A stretch of 64,000 bases of DNA, from NCBI GenBank assembly GCA_036345935.2, contig JADWOT020000008.1, forward strand, positions 9,008,156 through 9,072,155, written 5' to 3'. The stretch comes from Taenia hydatigena. Its lineage: Eukaryota > Platyhelminthes > Cestoda > Cyclophyllidea > Taeniidae. The translations under genes and the position numbers were made by a program. Shown here piece after piece: positions 37,630 to 48,095 of the stretch. Position 1 is the first letter of the stretch; each line of letters begins with the position of its first letter. Under the pieces are notes generated by a model, which saw only the letters and a list, made by a program, of their open reading frames with translations, was not told the origin of the DNA and made no database searches.

Positions 37630-39368
37630 CTAGTCCAAAAGCAAAGCACTTTTAATGAGTTCAACAGCAGAATTCACCGTCGTCTTTGCCTCTTCAGGCG
37701 ATCCGAGCGACGGGTTGACCTCGGCTAGCACCATAGATCTCAAATGACCTAAAATGCAAATAGCATAGGTTATTTTCTCACTTCAATGGATAAGAAAAAT
37801 GTGAAAAAAGAACAATAATTTTATGAACCTCCATATTCTACATGCGACATGTTAGACATCGCAGGGGACTCAAATGGCGCCATCATTCTTGCAACGCACT
37901 ATTAGCCTAATGTGTCGCTACGCTGCTGGAAAATCACAGCTCTCTGTTAGGCACACCACTGAAACACTGCCAGTGTAGCATTATATGAACCTATTTGGAT
38001 AACAATGTCGAACTGGTATTTAACGATGGCAAGTACGAGTCGTTTACATTAACTAACACTCTTCAAGATCTGCATGTATACGTTTTTTTAGCTTGATCTT
38101 TGCATAACTGTGCTCCAACTCTTTTGTTTTGATCAAGATGAAGTCACTATAGGCAACGCATATAAGGAAATGGTTGCCTAGACTTATCAACTTACCCGTC
38201 TGAGCGAGCACCTTGCAAATATACTTTCCCTCCTCCAAAGAGAGGCCCTCAGGGACGGGAGTTCCTGTGCTAGAAGCGTATTTTGGGTCCAGTGCGTCAA
38301 TATCGAAGCTTAGGTGGATTTGAGCATTGGGACTGTAAAAAAGAATAACTATTTAAGAAGGGCAATCTTCTATGCTTCATCCGCCACATTGGTGCGTGAA
38401 TTTCAATGATCACTCACTTATATCGCAATATGATTTTCAGCGTGATCTCCATGACTTTTTGTATGCCCAATTGCTTCACGTCTTGCATGTTGAAATGTGG
38501 AATATTGAATTCCTTTAAGGTACTCCTGAAATATAGAGTGGTCAGTGGGTTCAGTGGATTTTAAAGGGTCAACTTACAGTTCTGGTGGATCAACGTCTCG
38601 AATCGCGATGTAGAGCAGCTGACTCGGTTCAAGGCTGTGCATGCGAATGGAATCAATAAGCGCCAAGTAACCCAGCAATACTGATGGAAATAAAGATTTC
38701 AAACATACACTGGTTTGATATTTTCAAAGCCGTGGGTTTGCGGAATGAGTTTGTTGGTTTCGGTCAAAACAAAGGAGACAGGCATGCCGTGAGTGTGCCG
38801 AGAAACAGAGCTCTTCGGTGTGTTGATATCCGCATGGGCGTCAACCCACACAACAAAGGAACTGGGGAAGATCGTAAAGTGACCTGCAATTGACCCACTT
38901 CCGATGCTGTGGTCGCCGCCCAATATAAGCGTCATGTCGTTCTCACTTACACTTTTCTCCACTATCTTTTTCAGCTCTAAAGTAGTCTTCACCAGTGCTC
39001 GCTGGTTTTCGCAGTTCAAAATTACGTCCGGTTCGCGATCCTTTGGCTGAGTGATTTCACCGTAGTCATTCACTTTTGCTTCTAGCATTAAGAAAGAAAT
39101 TTTGGCAATTGATAAATGTTGCGAATTTTGACAAATCATAGCATTGAATTCGTTCACAGATGTTGTTGAGAACTTTCAACAAAAGAAAATGGGAGGAAAT
39201 TTAAACAATCTAAACAGACTAATTACGCAGTTTCTTTAAGAGCTCTTGAAGACCGCTTTCTCGAATCTTCTTCGGTGCATTCTGGACTCCATCCTTTGGT
39301 TGACCCTTGTCAACGGCTGCTGCCACGATACCCAGGGAGGAGGGGCGACTCGCGACACTGTTTCCCAT
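37630..39368 (-). CDS. ARG: arginase (L-arginine amidinohydrolase), complete
   Basis: Six minus-strand exons, 39368-39227, 39081-38709, 38634-38578, 38525-38418, 38332-38196 and 37748-37630, join in phase to 311 residues plus stop (human ARG1 has 322). Arginase hydrolyses arginine to ornithine and urea with two Mn(II). All metal ligands are present: GGDHS, WVDAHADIN and SFDIDALDP. The substrate-side HGMPVSF, LYIAIRDVDPPEL and EVNPSLGSPEE are also kept. The N-terminal motif is GIVAAAVDKGQPKDGVQNAP. The exon 2-3 join was chosen because GTATGT at 38708 with CACAG at 38635 gives the right frame and the same spacing as mammalian arginase. A nearer AG gives a stop or wrong frame. The ATG is the first one after an in-frame TGA. 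No signal peptide is seen, so cytosolic. In parasites arginase feeds polyamines and depletes host arginine (family knowledge). Confidence 0.95.
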
Positions 39369-41028
39369 GCCACAGAGCTGCTGGTATGCTCAGCGGCGGT
39401 TGCCATCACGTTTTATACCTCGTGCGCCTCAGCACTGTGCGTGAGGATACGCGCGCGCATACAAGAGGTCATTGTAATTCACATGGTTGCAACTGCACTC
39501 ATTGATGTGACCGAGAGGATCACACGCCGAGAACATGCTTGGGTTAAGAGGCGTAAACCAGACACTCGTGCTCGCCATGTGACGCCGCGAACAATGGACG
39601 AGCGAAGGAACAAAACCAATTCCGTCAAAATCGTGTTCAAACGCGTGCTCACGACTCCATTGTGCCGATAGGTGCAGCACCAACACACATGAGCGTTGGC
39701 GGAGGATTCACTCAAAACTAGCAGCCAATCGGGAAACCCGAGACAAGAGAGAGACGAGACACGGCTAACAGTAAGGTGCAACCACAACAACAACTTGGCA
39801 GGTTTGGAATGGCTCCTGATCAACAAGTGACTAAGTGAATATGCTAAACGCTTCTTGGCTGTACACTCCTATACATGAACCAATGGTTTATCAAGACTAT
39901 TGGGTCCGCCATATGTCAACTTCTCGCCAAGGTTTGCTTTAGTCCCTTAGTTGTCCCATCGAGGAGACTGCAAAGTAGAAAACTTATCAAATATTTGAAC
40001 TGCACAATGCTTAATAATTGAGTCACTTCGGACTGTGGCACTTGACGTCAAATGTTTGGCTGACCGATGAATTTGCCACATTTCAATAAAAAAATCTAGT
40101 TTGCGCCCATTCATAAATCCCTCATCATGGTTTTGACATAGACTTGTATTTCTATAACTTTCTGTCAGTACAGTTGCTTCAAACGCTTACTCATTTCGAT
40201 GACAAGTTTTGAGCGACATAACTACTACATATGCAAACCGATGAGAGCCAATGTAGCAGTATCTGAGTTCATTTTATTCTTTCATAGGTTCTGGGTATGC
40301 ACTTTTACAAACCACAAAGGCAGCTTACATTTTCATGCTCTTCTAATTTAGGCAGCGAATTCGAACAGGGGACCCACAAACTAGAAGAAATTTGACTGGA
40401 AAGGCGAGCGCTTCCACCAATTAATCCTGCAAGTTCAAATACCCTGATTTTTAACACTCTTATAAAATATTTATCCCTTTTTCAAGCACCACGGCGAAAC
40501 GCCATTGTTCTCCTTGCCTTCTAAGCATGATTATTTCAACAATGATGACCAATGTCTCCAGCACACAAATAAATTCACACAACTGAATGCTGTAAACAAT
40601 CCCGATCAGGAATAATACCAGATTTGCCACTTGCACTAACTTTTGCTGACACTAGGGCAAATCTACACATCCTGTGAATAAACACGTTTAATAATCAAGG
40701 TGTCAAAAGAAAATTAATTCGTAAACTGCAACCACTTCCGGGGAAGTTGTGAGTTTAAATGGGGTCGTTCACCTCTAGTCCGCTAGACGCATATTCCATT
40801 CATAGTTCATCATCTCACTCCTATTCCGGGCCAGACTAATTGGCTTGTGGGGGGGAAAAGCACCAATTCTTTCTATTGCCTTTTAAAACTAAACCATGTG
40901 CTCCGGTGTACATGGAAGAAATTACTCCACATGCAAAATGATTTAGACGATCCTTCGGCACTTGTGTACTTATACGAAAAAATGCAACTTTAACAGCAAT
41001 AGTAACAAGAATGTCATAATTAACTTAC
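39369..41028. other. arginase upstream region
   Basis: About 39.37-39.83 kb is richer in G and C and likely includes the arginase promoter and 5' UTR. A 141-codon plus-strand frame (39246-39671) overlaps arginase exon 1 in antisense, and a 115-codon minus frame (39826-39479) covers part of the same stretch. Neither resembles a known family, and long frames are expected in stop-poor GC-rich DNA. The remainder to 41028 is AT-rich with nothing recognisable. Confidence 0.4.
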
Positions 41029-41257
41029 CAGCGTTATAGGGCCCACAACATTATTCAACAGGTTGGAGGTCGCCGGCACGATGTGACTGGTTGTGCAACT
41101 GGCCCACGCCTGTAAGGCACGTCGGAGCCGAAAGTGCTGCGCTCGCCGTGACAGCCTGGTGCTAAGGCGGAAACTCATACAGCGCAGCACCGCTATAAGG
41201 GCGAGGCAATCAATGCAATGTCTGATTGAGCTCAATATCTGCCAACTTAATGGCCTT
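41029..41257 (-). CDS. orphan spliced exon, product unknown
   Basis: On the minus strand a TTATTTTAG acceptor precedes 41257 and a GTAAGT donor follows 41029. The 229 bp between are open in the frame starting phase 2 and ending phase 0 (76 codons: RPLSWQILSSIRHCIDCLAL, CMSFRLSTRLSRRAQHFRLR, then NLLNNVVGPITL). It is basic with a hydrophobic start. I recognise no family. It could belong to an unidentified minus-strand gene, or be a 5' exon of the arginase transcript 1.7 kb downstream. One of the other frames has a stop soon after the acceptor. Confidence 0.45.
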
Positions 41258-42120
41258 CTAAAATAAGGACGATTCGAGGTAGTATTCAATCCATTAAGCT
41301 AATTGTTTTTAATAGTCCCTCTAAGGGCAAAGAATATGCTAAGGGGAATGAATGGTAGTTGCCGTCATTGACAGTCATTAATTACTTCCGATTACTCTCG
41401 GTGATATCAAAGGCGGATTTTGGGTAGCGACTAATACCACACTGTGAATAATTTTACATCGTAGCCAACTTGCATGAGTGATTCGTTGTGTGTTCCTCCA
41501 TTGTACTTAAAAATTTTTGGCACAACGGCTGTGAATTTCTTATTCTACGTCAGACTCAGATCGTTAACTAAGCACACCATAGCTTATTGTATAAATGCTC
41601 AACTTTAAAGAACATATATCAGTGAAAACATTGATAAAAGAACTTTCCATGGTGCGTGCTGCGATAGATAAATGGTATAATGGAATTAGCTATGTGTATC
41701 GAATCATTTTGTCATTTGCATATAGGGCTACTAGGCTCCTTCAATGGTAAATGAAGAGGTTATTTGACTTCTGAGGCAATTTTACCGCCCCTTAGGCGTG
41801 CATACTGAGATCTTTGCCCTTGCTAAAATCCACAAATAGAAAATGAATGGCAAACTGAGCAATACCAATGCAGGCTGAATTCCCGTAGAAATAAAAAGGT
41901 TAAAAACGGTAATGCATAAAAGATTCAATAAAAACGCACAAGGTAAAGGCAAGATTTAGTAAGGAATTATCATTGAGTATATGGCAACTGACAAAGTTTA
42001 TCCACATTTCAAAAAAACAATCAATGGGTATTCACATCACCCATAGCATTCTTCCCAAACCATTCTGATCATACATGAACTATGACAGTCAGATGGATAA
42101 ATCGTGAGTGCTCAATAGAG
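41258..42120. other. AT-rich spacer, nothing recognised
   Basis: No open frame of note, no repeat and no splice pair that joins to a recognisable protein. Confidence 0.4.
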
Positions 42121-44580
42121 GGTGCTGACAATTCGAGTCATCAACAGTGTTAGTTATCAACACCTTTCACTTTCTTGCCAATTCTACTTCCCTTCTGTCC
42201 CATCACAACTCCAACCACAGCCAAAAAAGCGTTACTTGGATAGACGACATCACACGGTTGCATCCATCCCGGCAACAACCATACCCTCCACCTCGACTCC
42301 CACTCCAGTCCCTCTTCCTCCACCTCAAGGTCATTCTCAGATAGCTCAGAAACCTCCGCTACAATGCAACAACTTCGAGTACCACCCATCACTCCAAAAG
42401 TTTGCTCCGACAGTTTCTACATGAAGAAATCATTCATTAGTGCCATTCGCATGACATCCACCAATCCAACTAATGAACCGAACATGCAGACATCATTCTA
42501 CACTGTAGCTAGGTTGCCGAGAGTGCTGCTGGCGTTTTCGTCCACCGAAGTGGATACTGCACATTCACACACAGGTACTAGCACTCCTCCCATTCAACTA
42601 CCGCCACAGGCGAAAATGGAGTGGTCGAATTCGCAGAGACTTATTTTAGGGTTACACGCACATGCTTGTGGTCCTAACAATCGTCGATTCGCACTACAAC
42701 ACGTTTATTTGCCTTGTTAACTATTCGTCTGCCCACCCACTTGTGGCTGTGCAATCTCCGGCTCGGCAGACAGGTGGACAGACAGAGGGCGACAGCATCA
42801 CTGTTGTGGAGTGGAAGTTTAGGAATGAATGAGGAAAGTAAGTGGATGATGTTGGTGAGAATGTGTTGAAGGGGGCTTCGAGACAGGTTGGACGCTTTGG
42901 CCACACAGTTGTTATCAGAGACAAGCAGCATGTTCACACAAAGCGTGGTTCTCTACGAAAAACTTCGAGTTTTCACAGATCGCCCTCACACACACAAACA
43001 CACACACGCAGAACTATGAAAAGCCTTCACGCAGAATAGAGAGAGGAGATAAGAGCGACGCTGCTATTGTTATAATTAGAGGCAGGAAACAATGAGGAGG
43101 GTGGAGTTGAACTCGGACCTGTTGAGATTAGAGGGAGAGGATGTGTGCTCTCGTTCTCATGCCTCACGCCTCTCCTCCAATGTCTGCTGCCGCCGCCACC
43201 GCCACCGCCACCGCCGTTGCTGCTGCTGCTACTGCTACTGAAACAACGCAATTAATTATCGTGCTTGTTTGTTTGGATAAAGATGAAAGAGTACCACATC
43301 CTCGCCTCCTTTATGGGCAGCTTGTTGCGGTCAACTGGACATCCACACGCCCTCTTGTGGTTGTTAACACTTTCGTGCAAAAATCAAGCCTCCACTTCAG
43401 ATTCAACTGAGATGGTGAGGTGTGATTTGTTACCCCCTGTACAAGTAGACACTTCGGTGAAGTTGTTGTTGCAAGTGAAGGTCAATGGTAGACAGGTGGT
43501 GTGTTTGCAGACTTCCAATCCACCCATCTTACTCCTCCATGTGTCTCCTCAGCATAGCATATCAGTCATCTTGGAAGTCTCTTATGCCGTATATTCGACG
43601 CTCTTTACACAACTCACGACCAACAACGTTCCTACGATGCTCGCTAGAGGTGGTTACAACGATTTGTCGCAACTGGTGGACAATTGCCAAATCAAATACA
43701 TGTGATTGTTTGGATACATTGCACCGCACAAATATGCGTCCTTTATCAGTAGGGTAGAGTACAGTACAGCACAGCTCAGTGCTAATCAGCTCCTCCGAAC
43801 GGTCAAATCATTACAGACGCTTGAAGACAATGTAGCCGTGAGGTTGAGCGTGTCCTACGACTAGTTTGGGTCGAATGCAAGGCCGTAGAAGCAGTCCTTC
43901 ATCAAAGCAGGAGCCAACCATTCCAACAGTTTGAACTATTTGATTACGGTGAGAAATCACCCAATGTGAAAGAAGCATTGCTCTCAGAAGTACCCTTCGT
44001 CGTTCGAACAAAAGAAATTTGTGTCGCTATTGACTGTGAGGATTGAAGAGTAACGGAACTCGTCCAACATGACCTCCAATTTACACTCACATCAGATGTG
44101 AGGAGAACGGTGTGGAGGTTGACAATGGGATCCGACCCACGCGTATTGGTTGAGGACTGCAAACTTGGACGACATTCAGTGTGCCCCCAACTCCCTTGCT
44201 CACTTTATGAAATGCGCCATTACCAGCTGACTTGTGTGCTGAATGCCTGACTGACTTGTGACGAGAAATGGCTTTCCATCTCAATTCTAAGTAAACCGAG
44301 AAATCAGTGCTACCCCCAAACAATTCATCCATTCCCGATCGCACAATTTTGAGGCACACATCACTTCGCTTCCACCTCCATCTTCATCTCAAAAAGAGCA
44401 TTCTTGCTGTGTATTGTGCAGTGCGCTGTAGATCCACTCGTGAAGCATGGAGTTTTCGCCCAAGACTTTACCGAACGCCGGACAACTGGAAGTAAAATCG
44501 GACGGCTCGGCACAGTGGAACTCGAGAGGGAATTAGGAAGCTTCTTCTTCTTCTTCTTCATCTTCAAAAAGCGTCACAAG
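42121..44580. other. exon-like island of mixed open frames (UTR, lncRNA or decayed gene)
   Basis: About 2.4 kb differs in composition from the AT-rich flanks (CA/CT-rich, fewer A/T runs). Medium frames overlap on both strands: plus 42122-42424 and 42364-42720, plus 43265-43705 (146 codons, with PVQVDTSVKLLLQVKVNGRQ), minus 42392-42150 (acidic EVSELSENDLEVEEEGLEWE), minus 44011-43811. No frame spans the island and none matches a family I know. It contains a CA run near 42988, GCC/CCA triplets at 43185-43215 and CTT triplets near 44541. A long untranslated exon or a frameshifted gene are both possible. Confidence 0.3.
43183..43240. repeat. GCC/CCA/GCT triplet microsatellite
   Basis: Runs of GCCACC and GCTGCT triplets; on the minus strand these read as Gly and Ser runs, on the plus strand as Ala/Thr. 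Confidence 0.8.
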
Positions 44581-46580
44581 TAGTCAATCAGTTAGAGGAT
44601 GGTCCTATTCTTACAAGGCGACACACTCTAAAGCAAATGTCGCCACAAAACTCGTCTGTGAGAAGACCTAACATACTTTTTTGGATAGGAGGCAGACACT
44701 GCCCCACCCCACAACCAGATGAACTTACCACACCCTATTTTATCTAGTTTTTATTTTCCGACTCCATCAGCGACCCTGTAATCATGCTATGCCAAGAATG
44801 GGTGTAGATGAAGATTACACAACTTTGGAGACAAAGAATTCAAGGGAAATTGAAAAGATTGTAGAATTTTAATTGTGACTCTTTCGTCAACAAAGTTTCT
44901 TTTAGGTTGGCTTTGAATGGCTATTTATTTTTACCTCAAATACTGCAAGAACTTGTATGGCTGCCTCACGCTAAAACAGCTTAACTAAACACCAACGTCA
45001 AAATTATTAATAAATTTGAACAAATTTTCATCACGGCATTTACAATACAAAAGCATATCCTATAAACTCTGAACTTGAGTGTAAATGTAGGACATTACTT
45101 GTTATGGAAGTCGAGGGAAAAATAAGTGTTTTGGATTTGGAAGAAATATTGTGAGTCTTCTACTTGGTAAGCAGGAAGAACTTGTCACACATCCAACCAA
45201 ATGTGCCTGGCTGTATGTATTGATTGTAAAACTGTAAAGAAATTCTAATTTGAGTCTCTAATTTGTGTAAAACACGAAGACTTCATTGAAATCAATTCGA
45301 CACTTTACTTTTTGCATTTCAGTAGCATCCACTATCATGAGCGTTGGCATTTTTACCACTTTCCTTCCAGATTGAGGTAGCTTGCCTTGGATTCAAGTAG
45401 GCATGTAGATGTTTGTCCATTTTTTTGAATCTAAGCATTAACTAAAGACTCGATCGTCTCCGTTGGACACTTATGAAAATTTCGAGCAAATACAAGGAAA
45501 ATGAAATGAGTTCAACAATCAAAGGGCGTGATATTCCAACTTGAAGCCTTTCCAAATGCACCATCATTATAAAAATGCTCGTATTTAAAATAAGTATATG
45601 CATGGGTAAAAGTTAAAAAGCGCTTAGAAGATGGAGTTAGAGGAAAAGTTGGCAGTAGGGTGTGTCAAGATTATTAAAAACCATAGAATTGCACCACATT
45701 CCTGATTTTGAGCATAAATATTGTGAAGCATCATCACAAGCTGACTAGATTTTTTACTTTTCTCAACAATATTTGACAGAGTTAAAAGGGAAATGCTGCT
45801 GTTGATAGATTCAAATCCTTATTTTCCAATCGCTATAGGATTTTTCATCCACCAGTGCACCTTTTTAAGTAACAGAAGGATACTACACCGTATGTACCAG
45901 TACGATTAGCAAATAATTAGTACGACGGCATTGGTTACACGGCTTGTTATAGGTTGGCCGTGCGACTCTTATTCCTTTTGAGCAGTTAAATGAAAGCACG
46001 GGCTTGCAGCAGTTGACGGATGGTTGGTGCACGAGATGTACTACGTCCGTTTATTTATTCTTTGGTAATGTATGGATGCTGATGCGGCTATTTACAAATC
46101 GCTCTACCGTGCAACGCTAAATCAGGTAAAGCAAGGTAATCATTCAACAGTGCTTATGTATACATTCAAAAGAACATTCCCAATCTCTTTTACTGAGTGA
46201 CATAAAGTTACAGTGGATAGATGCGCCGCATTCTTCGAAAGTTTTAGTTCCGACTTACAAAAGGAATGAACGCGTGGGCTTGTTTGCCAATAACCGCTTA
46301 AAAGGATTAACTACTAAAAATGTAACTACACTGGTATTGAAGAACTGAGAGGAAACAGATAATATGAAGATTATCATTCTTATTTTTAACATGCTTAGTC
46401 GTTAAGTTAATCAGCGTGTCTATCAGTTTGAACAATGCAGAGGTTGCTATGGAATACATTGAATTTGTATTGTTAGACAAAATTGATTTGAAAACAAGAA
46501 AAGGACTTATGCTCCAAGGTGCTCCATATCTACACCTCATCGGCTGCGGTGCGTTTTAACTCATAAATCATAACGAAGAA
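44581..46580. other. intergenic, nothing recognised
   Basis: AT-rich, short frames only. No repeat or splice-site pair giving a recognisable product was seen. Confidence 0.4.
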
Positions 46581-47315
46581 GCATCGAAGATGGGCCAACT
46601 CATTTCCATTCTTACTCCTACTCCCATTCTCTCCCTGTGAGTGTGTGTGCGTGTGATGGTATCGCGAGTGTCCAGGTAAAATGCGTAATTACTCGCGCTA
46701 CCACTACCGCAGCAGTGAGTGTGGGCTCGTACAATGGAAGGCGCCAAAGTGAAATTTGCCCCTCCTCTCCCTCCCCCATCATCACCGCCACCACCACCAC
46801 CACCACCACCACCAAAACTTCACCACTGGTACACATGCACATGCGTATACGAGTGCACAACTGCGCAGCTTTCGACGTGATCGTTCCGCGATAATGGTGC
46901 GATGGACGTCCACTGCATACCACAAATTGTTAGCCAGGAGGAGAAGCAGGAGCAGGAGGAGGAGGAGGAGGAGGAGGAGCAGGAGTGCCTCCCATTTCAC
47001 GCACCAACGTGCTCACCTACTCACATTCCTCCACCACCTTCCCTTCCCTTCCCTTCCCTCCCCTCCACCTCCTCCCCCTCGCCTCCCCTTCCCCCCTCCC
47101 CTCCGTCCTCCACTTAGCCAGCACCCCGACGAGGCGTTCAGGTGCGCATTTCGCGCGTCGCAATGCAATGACCACTTCGCAGTTGATCGCGTCACCACCA
47201 TTGCTACTACTGCCAGTGCACACACACATGCGCTGGTTGCAGAGAGGTGTCGTCGGGTGGTCACTGGACGGAGGTGAAAGAAAAGACACTGGAGGTGTAG
47301 GATACACATGGGTGC
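46581..47315 (+). repeat. left arm of a ~0.74-kb inverted repeat
   Basis: From GCATCGAAGATGGGCCAACT to CACATGGGTGC this sequence recurs, reverse-complemented, at 54686-55442. Matched frames read almost residue for residue; visible differences are triplet copy-number changes in the CAC run (46787-46815) and the GGA run (46946-46982). It also holds TGTG/CACA stretches and a C/T-only tract (about 47036-47105). No terminal inverted repeats or target duplications are obvious. Confidence 0.92.
47036..47112 (+). repeat. long polypyrimidine tract in the inverted repeat
   Basis: About 70 bases almost purely C and T (CCCTT and CCTCC repeats); the partner in the other arm is the purine tract at about 54889-54966. 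Such mirror-like tracts can adopt triplex DNA under supercoiling. Confidence 0.8.
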
Positions 47316-47421
47316 TACACTCATTCTCTTTCTTGCTTCAAAAAATTGACTTAAAATACCAAACGACGTCTGGGTTGTGCTTGCTGCAAGATAACGCTTT
47401 ACATTTGACTTTCCTCCCCAA

Positions 47422-47675
47422 CTAAAACCTCGCCTCAATGCAATTCGCCAGCCAAATCTCTTGATATTCCCAGCATTTGGTGCCTCTAATTTCAAGGGGT
47501 ACTTCTTCGTCATCTTTTAGTTTCTTTGTTGCTGCCTTGCAGCTTCTTGATTTCCCAGATGACCCTCTTACTATCGTAGATAAAAAATGCTCATCGTTGA
47601 AACCGGGGAGGCAATTAATACGCATTTCAGTTGGAGTTCAAACTAAGGTTCATCCAGTTAACAGCGGCAGCACTG
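47422..47675. other. overlapping open frames next to the left repeat arm, unassigned
   Basis: The plus strand reads VAALQLLDFPDDPLTIVDKK after a CCTTGCAG acceptor-like site at 47542. The minus strand reads KLKDDEEVPLEIRGTKCWEY. Both look protein-like and only one at most can be real. No family is recognised. Confidence 0.2.
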
Positions 47676-47954
47676 GTTGATGTTTACATTCTATTCCGAG
47701 GATTTGTGAAACTGAAGGCTTTCGTTCTTCTTACCAGTGTAAATATGCTCCACGCAAACACAAGAGCTGTCAGCATCATATTTTCAAACAATTCCATTGC
47801 CTCGGAAGGTAGCATCTTGATTAATAGCTGTAAAAAAAACACGTTCCATTTTTCATAGGATGTTTATAACTTCAAAACTACGTTGCCCATTCCGTGTCCC
47901 AAAAATTTTCCACAAATTTCCGCCTTCACATCCTTATTCCAAGGCATCCTCTAG

Positions 47955-48095
47955 TCACTCGCAAGTTCGCAGCCGCGCAGCTTGACTCCCAATTGGCCAC
48001 TATCGGACGGAGATGCAGGAACCTTCGTTCTCCAGGACGACACTTTCTACCTCAGTTTCCCGGGGATACGTGGACACGCTGCGCTCCGAATTAAG
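47955..48095 (+). CDS. candidate exon of unknown gene
   Basis: After GCATCCTCTAG the plus strand is open for exactly 47 codons to AAG followed by GTCTTATG. The product reads LTPNWPLSDGDAGTFVLQDD TFYLSFPGIRGHAALRIK, which has the look of a folded beta-rich segment. Without the donor a stop comes two codons later. No partner exon of matching phase was found and the donor is weak. Another plus frame is also open. Confidence 0.3.

Noticed and set aside
40366..40450. tRNA-like TTCGAA / GTTCAAAT strings
   Set aside because: No acceptor-stem or anticodon-arm pairing could be built around them.
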